From: Carnobacterium iners
Lineage (GTDB): Bacteria; Bacillota; Bacilli; Lactobacillales; Carnobacteriaceae
Assembly (NCBI RefSeq): GCF_900177385.1
Contig: NZ_FXBJ01000002.1
Coordinates: 2,112,001 to 2,176,000 of the forward strand
DNA length: 64,000 bases
Direction of reading: 5' to 3'
Part shown: positions 18,526-29,288 of the stretch, piece by piece
Numbering within the stretch: the stretch's first letter is position 1
How the letters are laid out: the number at the start of each line of letters is the position of its first letter
Translations under genes and position numbers: made by a program
The notes under the pieces: model-generated
Told to the model about the DNA's origin: nothing
What the model saw: only the letters and a program-made list of their open reading frames with translations
Databases searched by the model: none

Positions 18526-19468
18526 TTTCCCCTACCTTTTCTCCAATCGTTACTTGGCTTCCTATTCCAGTTAAATAGGCCAGTGTTGTCATTTTACTTT
18601 TGCCTGCAGGTTGAAGTTCGTTAATTTGTATTGTTGTATTATTTCCACAAGAAATGACAAGCGCGGCTTTTTCTATTCTAACAACAACTCCAGGTTCTTC
18701 GCTTATTTTTTCTTCTAAAACAGTTGTATCCCAAATTTTCACTCGGATATTATCTATAATGGTATAAGTAACTGGCCATGGACGCATGCCTCGTACTTGG
18801 CAGTCAATTTCTTTAGCTTCTTTTGTCCAGTCAATTCTTTCTTGTTCTGGCTTAATATTGGGTGAAAAAGTAACTTTTTCTTCATCTTGTATGATTGGTT
18901 TAATTTTGCCAGCTAATAAATCAGGTAAAGTATCGATTAATAGTTCTTTTCCTAACGCACTCAAGCGTTCAAAAAGAGTTCCCACATCATCACTTTCCGT
19001 AATTTCTAAAGAGCGCTGAGATAAAATTAAACCAGCATCCATTTTTTTCTCCATATACATAATGGTTACGCCCGTTTCTTTTTCACCTTTTATTAAAGCA
19101 TAATGGACAGGTGCGCCTCCACGGTATTTAGGTAAAAGAGAAGCATGAACGTTTATTGCACCATATTTCGGTGTGTTCAATAATTTTTGAGGCAAAAATT
19201 GGCCAAAAGCTGCTGTAATAAGCAAATCTGGTTTCATCTCTATTATTTTAGTCATTTCGTCTGAACCCGTTATTTTCTCTGGCTGTAAAACGATTAAATT
19301 TTGCTTAAGTGCCGCAATTTTTACTGGAGTTTGTGTCATAACCTTTTTTCTACCAACCGGTCTATCTGGTTGTGTTACTACGGCTAGTATTTCGTATTTC
19401 TCCTCAATTAAAGCTTCTAATATTGGAACAGAAAATGCTGGTGTCCCCATAAATACTATTTTTGTCAT
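18515..19468 (-). CDS. fmt: Methionyl-tRNA formyltransferase
   Basis: Formylates initiator Met-tRNA using 10-formyl-THF. N-terminal MTKIVFMGTPAFSVPIL, active-site NVHASLLPKYRGGAPVHYAL near residue 110 and the GVTIMYMEKKMDAGLIL segment are diagnostic. A C-terminal OB-like tRNA-binding domain follows from about 205. 317 residues. ATG overlaps the def stop codon by 4 bases, so def and fmt, which act at opposite ends of N-formyl-Met metabolism, are translationally coupled. Confidence 0.96.
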   Translation of the reverse strand: MTKIVFMGTPAFSVPILEALIEEKYEILAVVTQPDRPVGRKKVMTQTPVKIAALKQNLIVLQPEKITGSDEMTKIIEMKPDLLITAAFGQFLPQKLLNTPKYGAINVHASLLPKYRGGAPVHYALIKGEKETGVTIMYMEKKMDAGLILSQRSLEITESDDVGTLFERLSALGKELLIDTLPDLLAGKIKPIIQDEEKVTFSPNIKPEQERIDWTKEAKEIDCQVRGMRPWPVTYTIIDNIRVKIWDTTVLEEKISEEPGVVVRIEKAALVISCGNNTTIQINELQPAGKSKMTTLAYLTGIGSQVTIGEKVGENGN

Positions 19469-19959
19469 GTTATATTCTCCTCCATATAATCTTCTAAGTC
19501 TTCTGGTTTAATTTTTTGAATGATTTTATCTGTAAATAACTTTCCATCAAGATGTTCTAATTCATGTTGAAAAACACGTGCTAGATAATCTTCTGCTTCA
19601 ACTTCATAAGCGTCACCATCTCTATCAAAATACTGAAGAACAATCGTTTCTGCTCGCTCAACTGTACCGTAGATTTCTGGAAAACTCAGACAACCTTCAA
19701 CGTCAATTGCTTTACCTGATGATTTTATAATCTTAGGATTAATCATTTCAAATAAACCTGTTTCTTCATCAATCTCAACTAATGCTATTCTAAGTGATTT
19801 ATTTACTTGAGGTGCCGCAATACCAATTCCGTCACCGTCTATCATTGTTTCATACATATCATCCATCAACTGAATAATTTCATCTGTGATATCTAACACC
19901 TCTTTAGTCGGTGTAACTAATACTGGGTCAGGGTATTTTATTATTGGTAATAAAGCCAT
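19465..19959 (-). CDS. def: Peptide deformylase
   Basis: Removes the N-formyl group from nascent proteins. The three PDF motifs are present: GIGIAAPQ (residues 44-51), EGCLSFPE (metal Cys90) and QHELEHLDG (His132, catalytic Glu133, His136). 164 residues and ECLS-like motif 2 fit the short type 1 form. ATG at 19959. Lies between priA and fmt. Confidence 0.95.
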   Translation of the reverse strand: MALLPIIKYPDPVLVTPTKEVLDITDEIIQLMDDMYETMIDGDGIGIAAPQVNKSLRIALVEIDEETGLFEMINPKIIKSSGKAIDVEGCLSFPEIYGTVERAETIVLQYFDRDGDAYEVEAEDYLARVFQHELEHLDGKLFTDKIIQKIKPEDLEDYMEENIT

Positions 19960-19980
19960 TTATTTTCCTGCTTTCTTTTA

Positions 19981-22395
19981 TCAAATAAAATGCATCGGTT
20001 CAGAATCAATCGCAATTTGTAAACCTTTTGCCATCTCTTTTTGTGATTGACTTAGTAGCTCTTGTAATTGTTTAAACAAAGTTGGTTCGTGTTTATACTT
20101 AATAATTGTTTGATAGTAATACCGATTATTTACTCGCGCAACTGCTTTTGGTGTAGGACCTAACAAGATTGTTTCTGGTCTTAAATTTGGTCTGATGGAC
20201 TCTACAATTTCTTGCATTTTTTTTGAAGCTTGTAATTCTTCAGTATGACTCGTCGTAATCAGAATAGTGAAAAAAAATGGTGGATAATTCCCTCTATGTC
20301 TTAAAAGCATTTCTTTTTGATAGAAAGCATCATAATCGTGTTTTTGAGCTAGCTGAATAGAATAATGTTCTGGATTAAATGTTTGAACAATTACTTCTCC
20401 TTTTAACTCAGCTCTTCCTGCCCTTCCGCTCACTTGGGTTAGTAATTGAAATGTTCGTTCACTTGCTCTGAAATCCGGTAAACCTAATCCAGTATCTGCG
20501 TTTAAGACTCCGGCTAATGTGATATTAGGGAAATCTAGTCCCTTTGCAATCATCTGAGTACCTAACAGTATATCCGCTTCTTTATTCCCAAAGGCAGATA
20601 ATAATTTTTCGTGAGCTCCTTTTTTTCTAGTTGTATCGACATCCATCCTAATCACTCTTGCTTCTGGTATGATGTCATGTAGTTCCTCTTCTATTTTCTG
20701 TGTTCCAGTACCGTAATACCGAATCTTATGTCCGTTGCAACTTGGACAAATGCGAGGTATAGCTTCTTCATGTCCACAATAATGACATTTCATTGTTTTT
20801 GTATCCATATGCAAGGTTAAGGAAATATCGCAATTAGGACAGGGCAAAACAAAGCCGCAGTCTCTACACATAACAAAAGAAGAATACCCACGACGATTCA
20901 ATAGAAGAACAATCTGTTCTTTTTTAGCTATTCGATCTCTTATTTTTTCTTGTAAGACAATTGAAAAATTACTACGGTTTCCTGTTTTTACTTCTTCACG
21001 CATATCGATAACTTCGACTACGGGTAAATCTTTTTTATTTACTCGCTCAGGTAATTCAAGTAAAGTATACACTTTTTTATAAGCACGTGCGCGTGATTCT
21101 AGTGACGGTGTCGCACTACCTAGGATAACCGGGCAACTATGATAATCTGCTCTCCAAATCGCTACATCTTTGGCATGATAACGTGGATTTTCATCTTGCT
21201 TATACGTTCCTTCATGTTCTTCATCAATGATAATCACACCAATGTTCTTAACCGGAGCAAAAATAGAAGATCGTGCACCAACAACTACTTTAGCCTCTTG
21301 TCTTTCTATCTTACGCCATTCATCGTATTTTTCACCTATTGATAAGCCGCTGTGTAAAACAGCAACAGCTCCACCAAATCGGCCTTTAAAAGAATGAACC
21401 ATTTGAGGTGTTAAAGCAATTTCTGGTACAAGCATTAAGGCTGATTGACCATTTTTTAATGTTTCCGCTATCGTTTGCAAATAAATTTCTGTTTTTCCAC
21501 TTCCGGTTACGCCTTTAAGTAAGAAAACTTCTTTTTCGTGTTGTTTAACAGCTTTCATAATCGGCTGTAACGCTTTTTCCTGCGTATCATTTAAGACAAA
21601 CGGCTCGGTTTTTTTAAATTCTTTGTGCTTAAATGGATCACGATACATTTCTTCTTCAAAAAAAGAGAGCCATTTTTTATTTTCAGCTTCTCGTAAAATA
21701 GCTGCAGAAACCCCATATTTTTTATTCATATCAGTAGTACTAATGGATTCATTATTCAATGATTGAAGTTGTCTCAATAATACTGACTGTTTAGGAGCTC
21801 GTTTACCTAATCCAATAATCTCTTCTTCCAATTGTTCAAAGCTTAAATCGGATTGAATCATCCGTCTTTTTTTTGTTTTTGCTTGGTTTTTTACAGAATA
21901 AGACAACTCAACTAATTCTTTTTTCTTTAGCTTTAATAATTGAGGCATCAATCCGCGTTCCGTCGCTTCATCCCAAGTTAATTCATTTCTACCTTTAAAT
22001 AATTCAAAGAATAAATTTTCTGGTATTTCATCTATTACTTTTATTTTTTTTTCATATTTTGCTCGCAACATAGCAGGCAACATAGTTTGATAACAAGTAA
22101 TTTGAAAAGAAAAAGTCCATCTTGCCATTTCACGTCCTAATAACAGCAGTTCTTCATCTAAAACAGCTGTTAAATCCATTAAATTAGCTATAGCTTTTAA
22201 CTCTCCTTTAAAATTACTTGCTTGAGTAATTTCAACAACAAATCCTTGGACTTTTCTAGCTCCTTGTCCAAAAGGAACTTCTACCCGCATACCAGGCATT
22301 ATTTGTTCATCAAATTCAGCTAGAATTAAATAATCGTAGGGTTTATTTGTTTGCATTGTTGGGACATCTACAATAACCTTAGCAATTGAAACCAC
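19981..22395 (-). CDS. priA: Primosomal replication helicase PriA
   Basis: Reloads the replisome at repaired or stalled forks. It has an N-terminal 3'-end binding domain, Walker A GVTGSGKTEIYLQ near residue 298, the DEEH box (IIIDEEHEGTYKQ) and two zinc clusters formed by eight cysteines between about 510 and 560 (CRDCG, CPNC, CHYC, CPSC). 804 residues. Start GTG at 22395 with AGGAAGTGA upstream. 15 bases downstream of coaBC, an arrangement also seen in Bacillus. Confidence 0.95.
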   Translation of the reverse strand: MVSIAKVIVDVPTMQTNKPYDYLILAEFDEQIMPGMRVEVPFGQGARKVQGFVVEITQASNFKGELKAIANLMDLTAVLDEELLLLGREMARWTFSFQITCYQTMLPAMLRAKYEKKIKVIDEIPENLFFELFKGRNELTWDEATERGLMPQLLKLKKKELVELSYSVKNQAKTKKRRMIQSDLSFEQLEEEIIGLGKRAPKQSVLLRQLQSLNNESISTTDMNKKYGVSAAILREAENKKWLSFFEEEMYRDPFKHKEFKKTEPFVLNDTQEKALQPIMKAVKQHEKEVFLLKGVTGSGKTEIYLQTIAETLKNGQSALMLVPEIALTPQMVHSFKGRFGGAVAVLHSGLSIGEKYDEWRKIERQEAKVVVGARSSIFAPVKNIGVIIIDEEHEGTYKQDENPRYHAKDVAIWRADYHSCPVILGSATPSLESRARAYKKVYTLLELPERVNKKDLPVVEVIDMREEVKTGNRSNFSIVLQEKIRDRIAKKEQIVLLLNRRGYSSFVMCRDCGFVLPCPNCDISLTLHMDTKTMKCHYCGHEEAIPRICPSCNGHKIRYYGTGTQKIEEELHDIIPEARVIRMDVDTTRKKGAHEKLLSAFGNKEADILLGTQMIAKGLDFPNITLAGVLNADTGLGLPDFRASERTFQLLTQVSGRAGRAELKGEVIVQTFNPEHYSIQLAQKHDYDAFYQKEMLLRHRGNYPPFFFTILITTSHTEELQASKKMQEIVESIRPNLRPETILLGPTPKAVARVNNRYYYQTIIKYKHEPTLFKQLQELLSQSQKEMAKGLQIAIDSEPMHFI

Positions 22396-22409
22396 TCTTT
22401 ATCACTTCC

Positions 22410-23615
22410 TCACTTAATCATTTGCTCTATAGCTACTTTAAAAATTTCTTCGGCAACTTTTTGTTTGCTACGGATAGAAACTTTAACAGGTTCGCTATTC
22501 GGCGTGAAAATAATCACTTCATTTGTATCTTGATTAAATCCAACATTGGGTTTTGAGACATCATTAGCTACAATCATATTAGCTTTTTTGCGCATTAATT
22601 TTTCTTGAGCGTAACTTTCAAGGTTATTTGTTTCTGCAGCAAAGCCAATCAGAAACTGTTGCTGCTTAGTATGACCTAATTGGTACAAAATATCTGTTGT
22701 TTTTTCTAATTCTATTATCAGCAATTCTTCACTTTTTTTAATTTTTTTAGAAGCTTGTTTTTTTGGACGATAATCCGATACAGCCGCAGCCATTACAACA
22801 ATATCTACCAATGCGTATTCTTTCAATACAGCATCCAACATTTCTAAAGCAGAACTTACATAGACAACAGTTACTCCAAAAGGTTCAGGTAATTGACTAG
22901 TAGCAGAAATAATAGTTACTTGTGCTCCTAAATCTCTGGCAACACTCGCCAAGCTGTAACCCATCTTACCAGATGAATCGTTGGTTATATAGCGAACAGG
23001 GTCAATACGTTCTTTTGTTCCACCTGCTGTTATGACAACACGCTTATTTTTTAATGGCAACTCTGCTTGTCTTGGAATCATAAATTGTTTGACTGATTCA
23101 ACAATCGTTAACGGTTCTGGTAGTCTACCTTTGCCTTCATATCCTTCTGCCAGAAAACCGGTTTCTGGTTCCATAACAAAACGCTTATCTAATCTTAAGG
23201 TTGCAAAATTACGAACAGTTGCTGGATTCTCCAACATATGTGAATTCATTGCAGGAACAACAAAAATAGGAGCTGTTGTAGCTAGTAAAGTTGTCGTAAC
23301 AAAATCATCTGCTATTCCATTTGCTACCTTAGCAATAACATTGGCTGTGGCAGGAGCAATAACAGCTAAATCCGTCCAGTCTGCTAAATGGATATGACTG
23401 ACTTTATCTTCTTCTCTCTCATCAAATGTATCTGTGTATATATGGTGTTTGCTCACTATTTGGAACGTCAAAGGGGTTACAAATTCCATAGCTGATGCAG
23501 TCATTGCTACTTTAACATTTGCTCCTTGTTTAATAAACTGTCTAACTAAGTCAACAGCTTTATAGGATGCTATACCTCCACAAACATATAACGCAATATT
23601 TTTATTTTTTAACAT
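22410..23615 (-). CDS. coaBC: Bifunctional phosphopantothenoylcysteine decarboxylase / synthetase CoaBC
   Basis: Carries out two steps of coenzyme A synthesis. The N-terminal flavoprotein (CoaC) domain of about 175 residues has GGIASYKA, HIHLADWTD (active-site His) and PAMNSHMLENPA. The C-terminal CoaB domain from about 187 has ITAGGTKERIDPVRYITN and MAAAVSDYRPK. 401 residues, the normal fused form. ATG at 23615 follows AAGGAGGCTAG. Upstream is the rpoZ terminator, so it probably has its own promoter. Confidence 0.95.
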   Translation of the reverse strand: MLKNKNIALYVCGGIASYKAVDLVRQFIKQGANVKVAMTASAMEFVTPLTFQIVSKHHIYTDTFDEREEDKVSHIHLADWTDLAVIAPATANVIAKVANGIADDFVTTTLLATTAPIFVVPAMNSHMLENPATVRNFATLRLDKRFVMEPETGFLAEGYEGKGRLPEPLTIVESVKQFMIPRQAELPLKNKRVVITAGGTKERIDPVRYITNDSSGKMGYSLASVARDLGAQVTIISATSQLPEPFGVTVVYVSSALEMLDAVLKEYALVDIVVMAAAVSDYRPKKQASKKIKKSEELLIIELEKTTDILYQLGHTKQQQFLIGFAAETNNLESYAQEKLMRKKANMIVANDVSKPNVGFNQDTNEVIIFTPNSEPVKVSIRSKQKVAEEIFKVAIEQMIK

Positions 23616-23721
23616 TTTGACTAGCCTCCTTCAAAATACAACAGAATGTTAACGATACCTGATAACAGTTTACTAAAAAATAAGATGTTTGTCTTGTGAA
23701 CCTAGTAATTCCTTAATTTAC

Positions 23722-23765
23722 TAAAATAAAAATACTCCAAAAACAGGTAAATACCTATTTTGGAG
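23722..23765 (-). terminator. Intrinsic terminator after rpoZ
   Basis: On the minus strand CTCCAAAATAGG / CCTGTTTTTGGAG forms a stem followed by TATTTTTATTTTAG, between rpoZ and coaBC. Confidence 0.75.
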
Positions 23766-23801
23766 CACATGTAAAAATTATTAGCGATTAAATAAAAGCA
23801 A

Positions 23802-24017
23802 TTACTCTTGAGGCCCAACCGTGGTAGGATCGATAACTAAATCTCCGGCGTCAATTTCTTCTAGTGCACGTCCCACATTTTTATATGATTGGTAATTTTC
23901 TAACATAGGCATAGCCTTTGCTTCCAATTCGTGTGCACGCTTGCTTGCTAAAATAACTAACGAATATTTTGAATCAATTTTTTCTAATAAACTATCAATA
24001 GATGGCAATAACATCAT
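23802..24017 (-). CDS. rpoZ: RNA polymerase omega subunit
   Basis: 71-residue omega subunit that stabilises the RNA polymerase core. It begins [21 protein letters not shown] with the conserved ASKRAHEL segment and the C-terminal [12 protein letters not shown] region. Six bases downstream of gmk, which is the standard Firmicute pairing. Followed by its own terminator. Confidence 0.95.
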   Translation of the reverse strand: MMLLPSIDSLLEKIDSKYSLVILASKRAHELEAKAMPMLENYQSYKNVGRALEEIDAGDLVIDPTTVGPQE

Positions 24018-24023
24018 AATATT

Positions 24024-24656
<633 letters not shown>

Positions 24657-24695
24657 CTAAAAAAATAAGTTATTCTTTTTTATAAAAATAGTACT

Positions 24696-24917
24696 TTATT
24701 CAAAAGTTGATAAGAAGAGTTTGAGAGTGTCCATCTCTTCATTCGTTAATGTTAAACCTTTACCCATTTTCTCATGGTTTGGTGACCAATCACGAATATC
24801 AAATTTAGGTGGATTACCATTCCAACTTACTAAATTAATTTCTTTTTGCCAGCCTTTATTATTCTTTGACAACACTGCAATTTCTTCCATTATTTCATAA
24901 GAAAATTTTTGAGACAC
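24696..24917 (-). CDS. YdbC-like small protein (PC4-type fold)
   Basis: 73 residues, with KGWQKEINLVSWNG and PPKFDIRDWSPNHEKMGKG. These match the YdbC family of Lactobacillales, for which a PC4-like, single-stranded-DNA-binding fold is known. A role as nucleic-acid binder or transcription coregulator is possible but not shown by sequence. Start GTG at 24917 behind GAGGTG. It lies 58 bases upstream of gmk in the same direction and may be cotranscribed. Confidence 0.75.
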   Translation of the reverse strand: MSQKFSYEIMEEIAVLSKNNKGWQKEINLVSWNGNPPKFDIRDWSPNHEKMGKGLTLTNEEMDTLKLFLSTFE

Positions 24918-25104
24918 TGTTCTTTACACCTCACATATAGACATTAAAAGTAATTTTTAAATAACTAGTTACAAACACTTGTCCTTTTAGTGTACCATAA
25001 AAAATAGAAATGGTGTACGCCTTTTTTCATATTTCTTCATTAATACTAGTAAAGCCTATTTTTAAGAGAATATAGTTTTTCAAGGTTATTTTAAACATAA
25101 TTTT

Positions 25105-25153
25105 AAATATAAAAGAAGTAGTATGAACACTAATCGTGTCATACTACTTCTTC
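25105..25153 (-). terminator. Terminator of the ntp ATPase operon
   Basis: Minus strand: AAGAAGTAGTATGA / TCATACTACTTCTT, a 14-bp perfect stem (25113-25126 with 25139-25152), followed by TTATATTTAAAAT. It lies 25 bases beyond ntpD. Confidence 0.85.
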
Positions 25154-25177
25154 ATGAAAACAGATTTAAATTAAAGG

Positions 25178-25804
25178 CTAACCCATGTCTTTAACTTTCA
25201 TTAAGCGAGTTATATTCGCTCTCTCATTTTCATCTAATTTCATTTGGATGAAATAAATTGTCTCTTCTAATTGAGGAATTGTCATGTATTCTAAAGCATT
25301 TACACGACGACGAGTTTTCTCAATCTCATCTGCCATTAGTTGGCATGTTTTTTCTATCTCAGAAAGTTCTAACAGTTCAGTCATAACCGCAGACATCTCT
25401 TCGATTGACGTATCAAGTTCACTATTTGAATTTAGGTAACCATACTTTAAATCATTTGTATCTTGACTCTCATCGTATCCAAAATTCATTACAGGTACTG
25501 AAACACTCATAATATTTTTTTGGTACATTTCTAATTCAACCGAACGTGGTGGTATAGCTACTAACTCTTCAATAAATTTTTCATTTAGTAAAGCCTTAGC
25601 CATTACAAATGATTGCATCGCACTAGTTAATTTTTCTTCAACTATTGAACGTAATACATTATTTTTTCTGATTAGAGTAATAAACTGACGCATCAATTCA
25701 TCTTGTTTATCTTTTAATAATTTATGACCACGAGTTGCTGTGCTTAATCGTTGTTTTAAAATGGTTAATTCCATTCTTGTAGGGTTGACGTTTAACTTTG
25801 CCAT
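25178..25804 (-). CDS. ntpD: V-type Na+-ATPase subunit D (central stalk)
   Basis: Rotor axle that couples the catalytic A3B3 ring to the membrane rotor. 208 residues starting [20 protein letters not shown], with [14 protein letters not shown] and a C-terminal helix [18 protein letters not shown], all typical of subunit D; the protein is largely coiled coil. Six bases downstream of ntpB and last gene of the operon. The E. hirae ntpH and ntpJ genes do not follow; a terminator does. Confidence 0.94.
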   Translation of the reverse strand: MAKLNVNPTRMELTILKQRLSTATRGHKLLKDKQDELMRQFITLIRKNNVLRSIVEEKLTSAMQSFVMAKALLNEKFIEELVAIPPRSVELEMYQKNIMSVSVPVMNFGYDESQDTNDLKYGYLNSNSELDTSIEEMSAVMTELLELSEIEKTCQLMADEIEKTRRRVNALEYMTIPQLEETIYFIQMKLDENERANITRLMKVKDMG

Positions 25805-25810
25805 TTAGAC

Positions 25811-27187
25811 TCATTCCCCTTTCGGCAGGTATTCGTCTAACATTTCATCTTTGATTCGCTTTAATTCTGTTCTTGGTAAAATAGCTAACAATTCCCAAGC
25901 TAAATCTAGTGATTGTTCAATTGTACGATTCGTGTAATTACCTTGGTTTACATATTCATTTTCAAAACGCTCGCCGAATTTAGCAAATAACTTATCTGTT
26001 TCTGAAAGAGCAGATTCACCTAAAACAACTGCTAATTCCTTTGCTTGTTTACCTTCAGCATAAGCAGCAAACATTTGGTTCATTGTTGCAGCATGATCTT
26101 TTCTTGTTTTCCCTTCTCCTGTACCTTTATCTTTCAAACGCGATAAAGAGGGAAGTACATCAATTGGAGGTTGGATTCCACTATTGAATAAATCACGAGA
26201 TAAGATAAGTTGTCCTTCAGTAATATAACCTGTTAAATCTGGAATTGGGTGAGTAATATCGTCTTCGGGCATCGTTAATATCGGTATTTGAGTAACAGAA
26301 CCTTTTCCACCTACTAAACGTCCAGCACGTTCAAACAATGTTGCTAAGTTTGTATACAAGTAACCTGGGTAACCACGTCTTCCTGGTACCTCACGTCTTG
26401 CTGCTGAAATTTCGCGTAAAGCTTCACAATAGTTAGTCATATCCGTCATGATAACAAGAACATGCATATCTTTTTCGTAAGCTAAATATTCAGCCGTTGT
26501 TAATGCCATTTTTGGCGTTGCAATCCGTTCGATAGCTGGATCATCAGCTAAATTAATAAACATTACTGAGTGGTCGATAGCTCCTGTTTTACGAAAATCT
26601 TCCATAAAAAATTCAGCTTCTTCAAAAGTAATCCCAATTGCTGCAAAGACAATCGCAAACTCTTCTTCAGAATCTAAAACGGTTGCTTGTCTAGCAATTT
26701 GAGCTGCTAATTCTTTATGTGGTAGTCCTGAACCTGAAAATACAGGTAGTTTTTGTCCTCTAACTAATGTATTCAAATGGTCGATTGATGAAATTCCCGT
26801 TTGGATGAATTCATCTGGATAATCGCGCGCCATTGGATTAATCGGTTCACCATTTACATCCATTGTTTTTTCTGGAATTAATTCAGGACCATTATCGTTA
26901 ATTCGTCCCATTCCATCAAATACTCGACCAACCATATCCTCAGAAACATCTAGTGAAAGTGGTCTACCTAAGAAACGTACTTTTGTATCTTCTAAATTTA
27001 TTCCACTTGAACCTTCAAAAATCTGAACCATAGCTTTATCGCCATTGATTTCTAAAACTTGACCACGTCTTTTTTCACCAGTTTGCATTTGTATATCGAC
27101 TAGTTCATCAAATTTAACGCCTTCTACGCCTTCAACTGCCATTAAGGGGCCCACAACTTCTGTTACTGTTTTGTATTCTTTAAGCAT
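25811..27187 (-). CDS. ntpB: V-type Na+-ATPase subunit B
   Basis: Non-catalytic subunit of the A3B3 head. It starts [20 protein letters not shown] at the ATG at 27187, overlapping the end of ntpA by 8 bases. The P-loop position reads [11 protein letters not shown], the usual degenerate form in B subunits. 458 residues, equal to the family norm. A longer reading from 27214 would begin inside ntpA and lacks support. Sits between ntpA and ntpD. Confidence 0.95.
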   Translation of the reverse strand: MLKEYKTVTEVVGPLMAVEGVEGVKFDELVDIQMQTGEKRRGQVLEINGDKAMVQIFEGSSGINLEDTKVRFLGRPLSLDVSEDMVGRVFDGMGRINDNGPELIPEKTMDVNGEPINPMARDYPDEFIQTGISSIDHLNTLVRGQKLPVFSGSGLPHKELAAQIARQATVLDSEEEFAIVFAAIGITFEEAEFFMEDFRKTGAIDHSVMFINLADDPAIERIATPKMALTTAEYLAYEKDMHVLVIMTDMTNYCEALREISAARREVPGRRGYPGYLYTNLATLFERAGRLVGGKGSVTQIPILTMPEDDITHPIPDLTGYITEGQLILSRDLFNSGIQPPIDVLPSLSRLKDKGTGEGKTRKDHAATMNQMFAAYAEGKQAKELAVVLGESALSETDKLFAKFGERFENEYVNQGNYTNRTIEQSLDLAWELLAILPRTELKRIKDEMLDEYLPKGE

Positions 27188-28964
27188 CTGAGTCCATTCC
27201 CCCTTCTTCAACAATTTGATGAATCGTATTTTTAATGTCTTCTTTTAATTGATCAAATTCGCTAATTCTTTCTTCTGGGATATATTTACTACGTGCAATT
27301 CTTTCTCGAACAGCGACAGTTCCTTCAATAATCTCATTGAAGTAAGAACCTAATTTCATACCGGCTAGTGCTTCATCTTGGAAATCAAGAATGGTAGAGA
27401 GCATTCCATACTGTTTTTCGATTGACGTATAGCTATCAACATCATCAAAAGCATTTTGCTGTAAGAAATCTTCACGAATCATTTTAGATACTTCAAGTTT
27501 TAATCTATCCGTTTCTGATAGAGATTCAACGCCGACTAAACGTACAATTTCTTGTAATTCTGATTCATCCTGTAATAGCGTCATGGTTCTTCTTACCATA
27601 ACAGTCCAATTTTTTTCTAACTTGTTTCCAATAAATGTCCCCAATTCAGCTGAGTACAATGAATAAGAAGATAACCAGTTAATGGATGGGAAGTGACGTT
27701 TTTGAGCTAGTAAATTATCTAAACTCCAAAAAACTTTAGCTACACGTAATGTATTTTGCGTTACTGGTTCTGAGGTATCTCCACCTGGAGGCGAAACTGC
27801 ACCAATAGCAGTGATACTTCCTTCACGACCTTCTGTACCTAATGCGATAATTTTACCAGCACGCTCGTAAAATTCTGCAATACGACTACCAAGATAGGCA
27901 GGGTACCCTTCATCTCCTGGCATTTCTTCCAAACGACCTGACATCTCACGAAGTGCCTCTGCCCAACGCGATGTTGAGTCAGCCATGATTGCCACGCTGT
28001 ATCCCATATCTCTAAAGTATTCTGCAATCGTGATACCTGTATAAATTGAGGCTTCACGAGCCGCAACCGGCATATTTGAAGTATTAGCGATTAAAATCGT
28101 ACGTTCCATAATCGATTCACCAGTACTAGGATCAATTAATTCTGGAAACTCATTGATTACGTCCGTCATCTCATTACCACGCTCACCACATCCAACATAA
28201 ACTACTAAATCGACATCTGCCCATTTAGCTATTTGGTGTTGTACAACAGTTTTTCCAGCACCAAAAGGTCCAGGTACTGCTGCTGCTCCTCCTTTTGCTA
28301 CTGGGAATAACGTATCAATAACACGTTGACCAGTAATCATTGGAGCATCTGGGTTTAATTTTTTTGCTGTTGGACGGCCCTGTCTTACTGGCCATTTCTG
28401 TAACATCGTAAATTCTTTCGATCCATCTTCAGTATCTAATGTATAGATTGTATCAGTAATATCAAAGCTTCCACTTTTAATACTTGTTATCGTTCCTTCA
28501 ACGCCATAAGGCACCATTACTTTGTGTACAATAACTTTAGTCTCTGGGACAGTACCTACAATATCACCAGCAATAACTCTAGTTCCAACCTCTACGGTTG
28601 CTGTGAAATCCCATTTATCCGTACGACTCAATGCTTTTATTGACACACCACGGACTAAATAGTTGCTATCTGTTTTTTCCATAAACTTGTCTAACGGACG
28701 TTGAATTCCGTCAAACATTTGTGAAATCATTCCAGGAGCCAATTCTACTGATAAGGCTTCTCCAGTAGTTTCTACTGGTTCTCCAGGTCCAATCATCGAT
28801 GTTTCTTCATAAACTTGAATAGAGGCTACGTCATTACGCATTTCAATAACCTCACCAATTAACCCAAGTTTACCAACTTTACAAATATCTTGAATATTTG
28901 CCTCCTCCATTCCATCAGCCGTAACTAATGGTCCAGAGACACTCACAATTCTTCCTTTGTTCAA
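27180..28964 (-). CDS. ntpA: V-type Na+-ATPase catalytic subunit A
   Basis: Hydrolyses ATP to drive rotation. Walker A is [13 protein letters not shown] near residue 237; the catalytic GCGERGNEM and the [24 protein letters not shown] segments are diagnostic, and the long non-homologous region of V/A-type A subunits is present at about 115-185. 594 residues. Start TTG at 28964 with ATAGGAGGT upstream. Follows ntpG by 12 bases. Confidence 0.96.
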   Translation of the reverse strand: MNKGRIVSVSGPLVTADGMEEANIQDICKVGKLGLIGEVIEMRNDVASIQVYEETSMIGPGEPVETTGEALSVELAPGMISQMFDGIQRPLDKFMEKTDSNYLVRGVSIKALSRTDKWDFTATVEVGTRVIAGDIVGTVPETKVIVHKVMVPYGVEGTITSIKSGSFDITDTIYTLDTEDGSKEFTMLQKWPVRQGRPTAKKLNPDAPMITGQRVIDTLFPVAKGGAAAVPGPFGAGKTVVQHQIAKWADVDLVVYVGCGERGNEMTDVINEFPELIDPSTGESIMERTILIANTSNMPVAAREASIYTGITIAEYFRDMGYSVAIMADSTSRWAEALREMSGRLEEMPGDEGYPAYLGSRIAEFYERAGKIIALGTEGREGSITAIGAVSPPGGDTSEPVTQNTLRVAKVFWSLDNLLAQKRHFPSINWLSSYSLYSAELGTFIGNKLEKNWTVMVRRTMTLLQDESELQEIVRLVGVESLSETDRLKLEVSKMIREDFLQQNAFDDVDSYTSIEKQYGMLSTILDFQDEALAGMKLGSYFNEIIEGTVAVRERIARSKYIPEERISEFDQLKEDIKNTIHQIVEEGGMDSDA

Positions 28965-28976
28965 ACTGGTAACCTC

Positions 28977-29288
28977 CTATAAAATATTTTGTCCGACTGC
29001 TTTTTCAACATTTTGTTGAATTCTTTTTTTCCCAATACCTAAAGATCCTAAATGATTCGGAATTAGAATAACAGCAGGCTGAACTACTTGGTCGTAGCGT
29101 TCGATTGTTTCAGGTATTAATTTTCCTAGTGGCTCAGTTAAATAGATAATCCCATAATTTTCTTTGGCTAATTGGTCTACCATACGTCTAGCTTCTTTAG
29201 CTTCCGATGCATAAAAAATATTAAATCCTAAAATTTTAAAAGGGAGAATGGAATCTTTATCGCCAACTACTCCTATTTTATAAGCCAT
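28977..29288 (-). CDS. ntpG: V-type Na+-ATPase subunit F (NtpG)
   Basis: 103-residue small central-stalk subunit. MAYKIGVVGDKDSILPFKILG matches the conserved N-terminus of subunit F, and the Rossmann-like fold continues through YGIIYLTEPLG and PAVILIPNHLGSLGIG. The start overlaps ntpC by 11 bases. In E. hirae naming this is NtpG. Confidence 0.92.
   Translation of the reverse strand: MAYKIGVVGDKDSILPFKILGFNIFYASEAKEARRMVDQLAKENYGIIYLTEPLGKLIPETIERYDQVVQPAVILIPNHLGSLGIGKKRIQQNVEKAVGQNIL

Noticed and set aside
23032-23397. Plus-strand frame of 121 residues inside coaBC
   Set aside because: coaBC is a complete, well conserved gene on the other strand; no ribosome site or domain supports the overlap.
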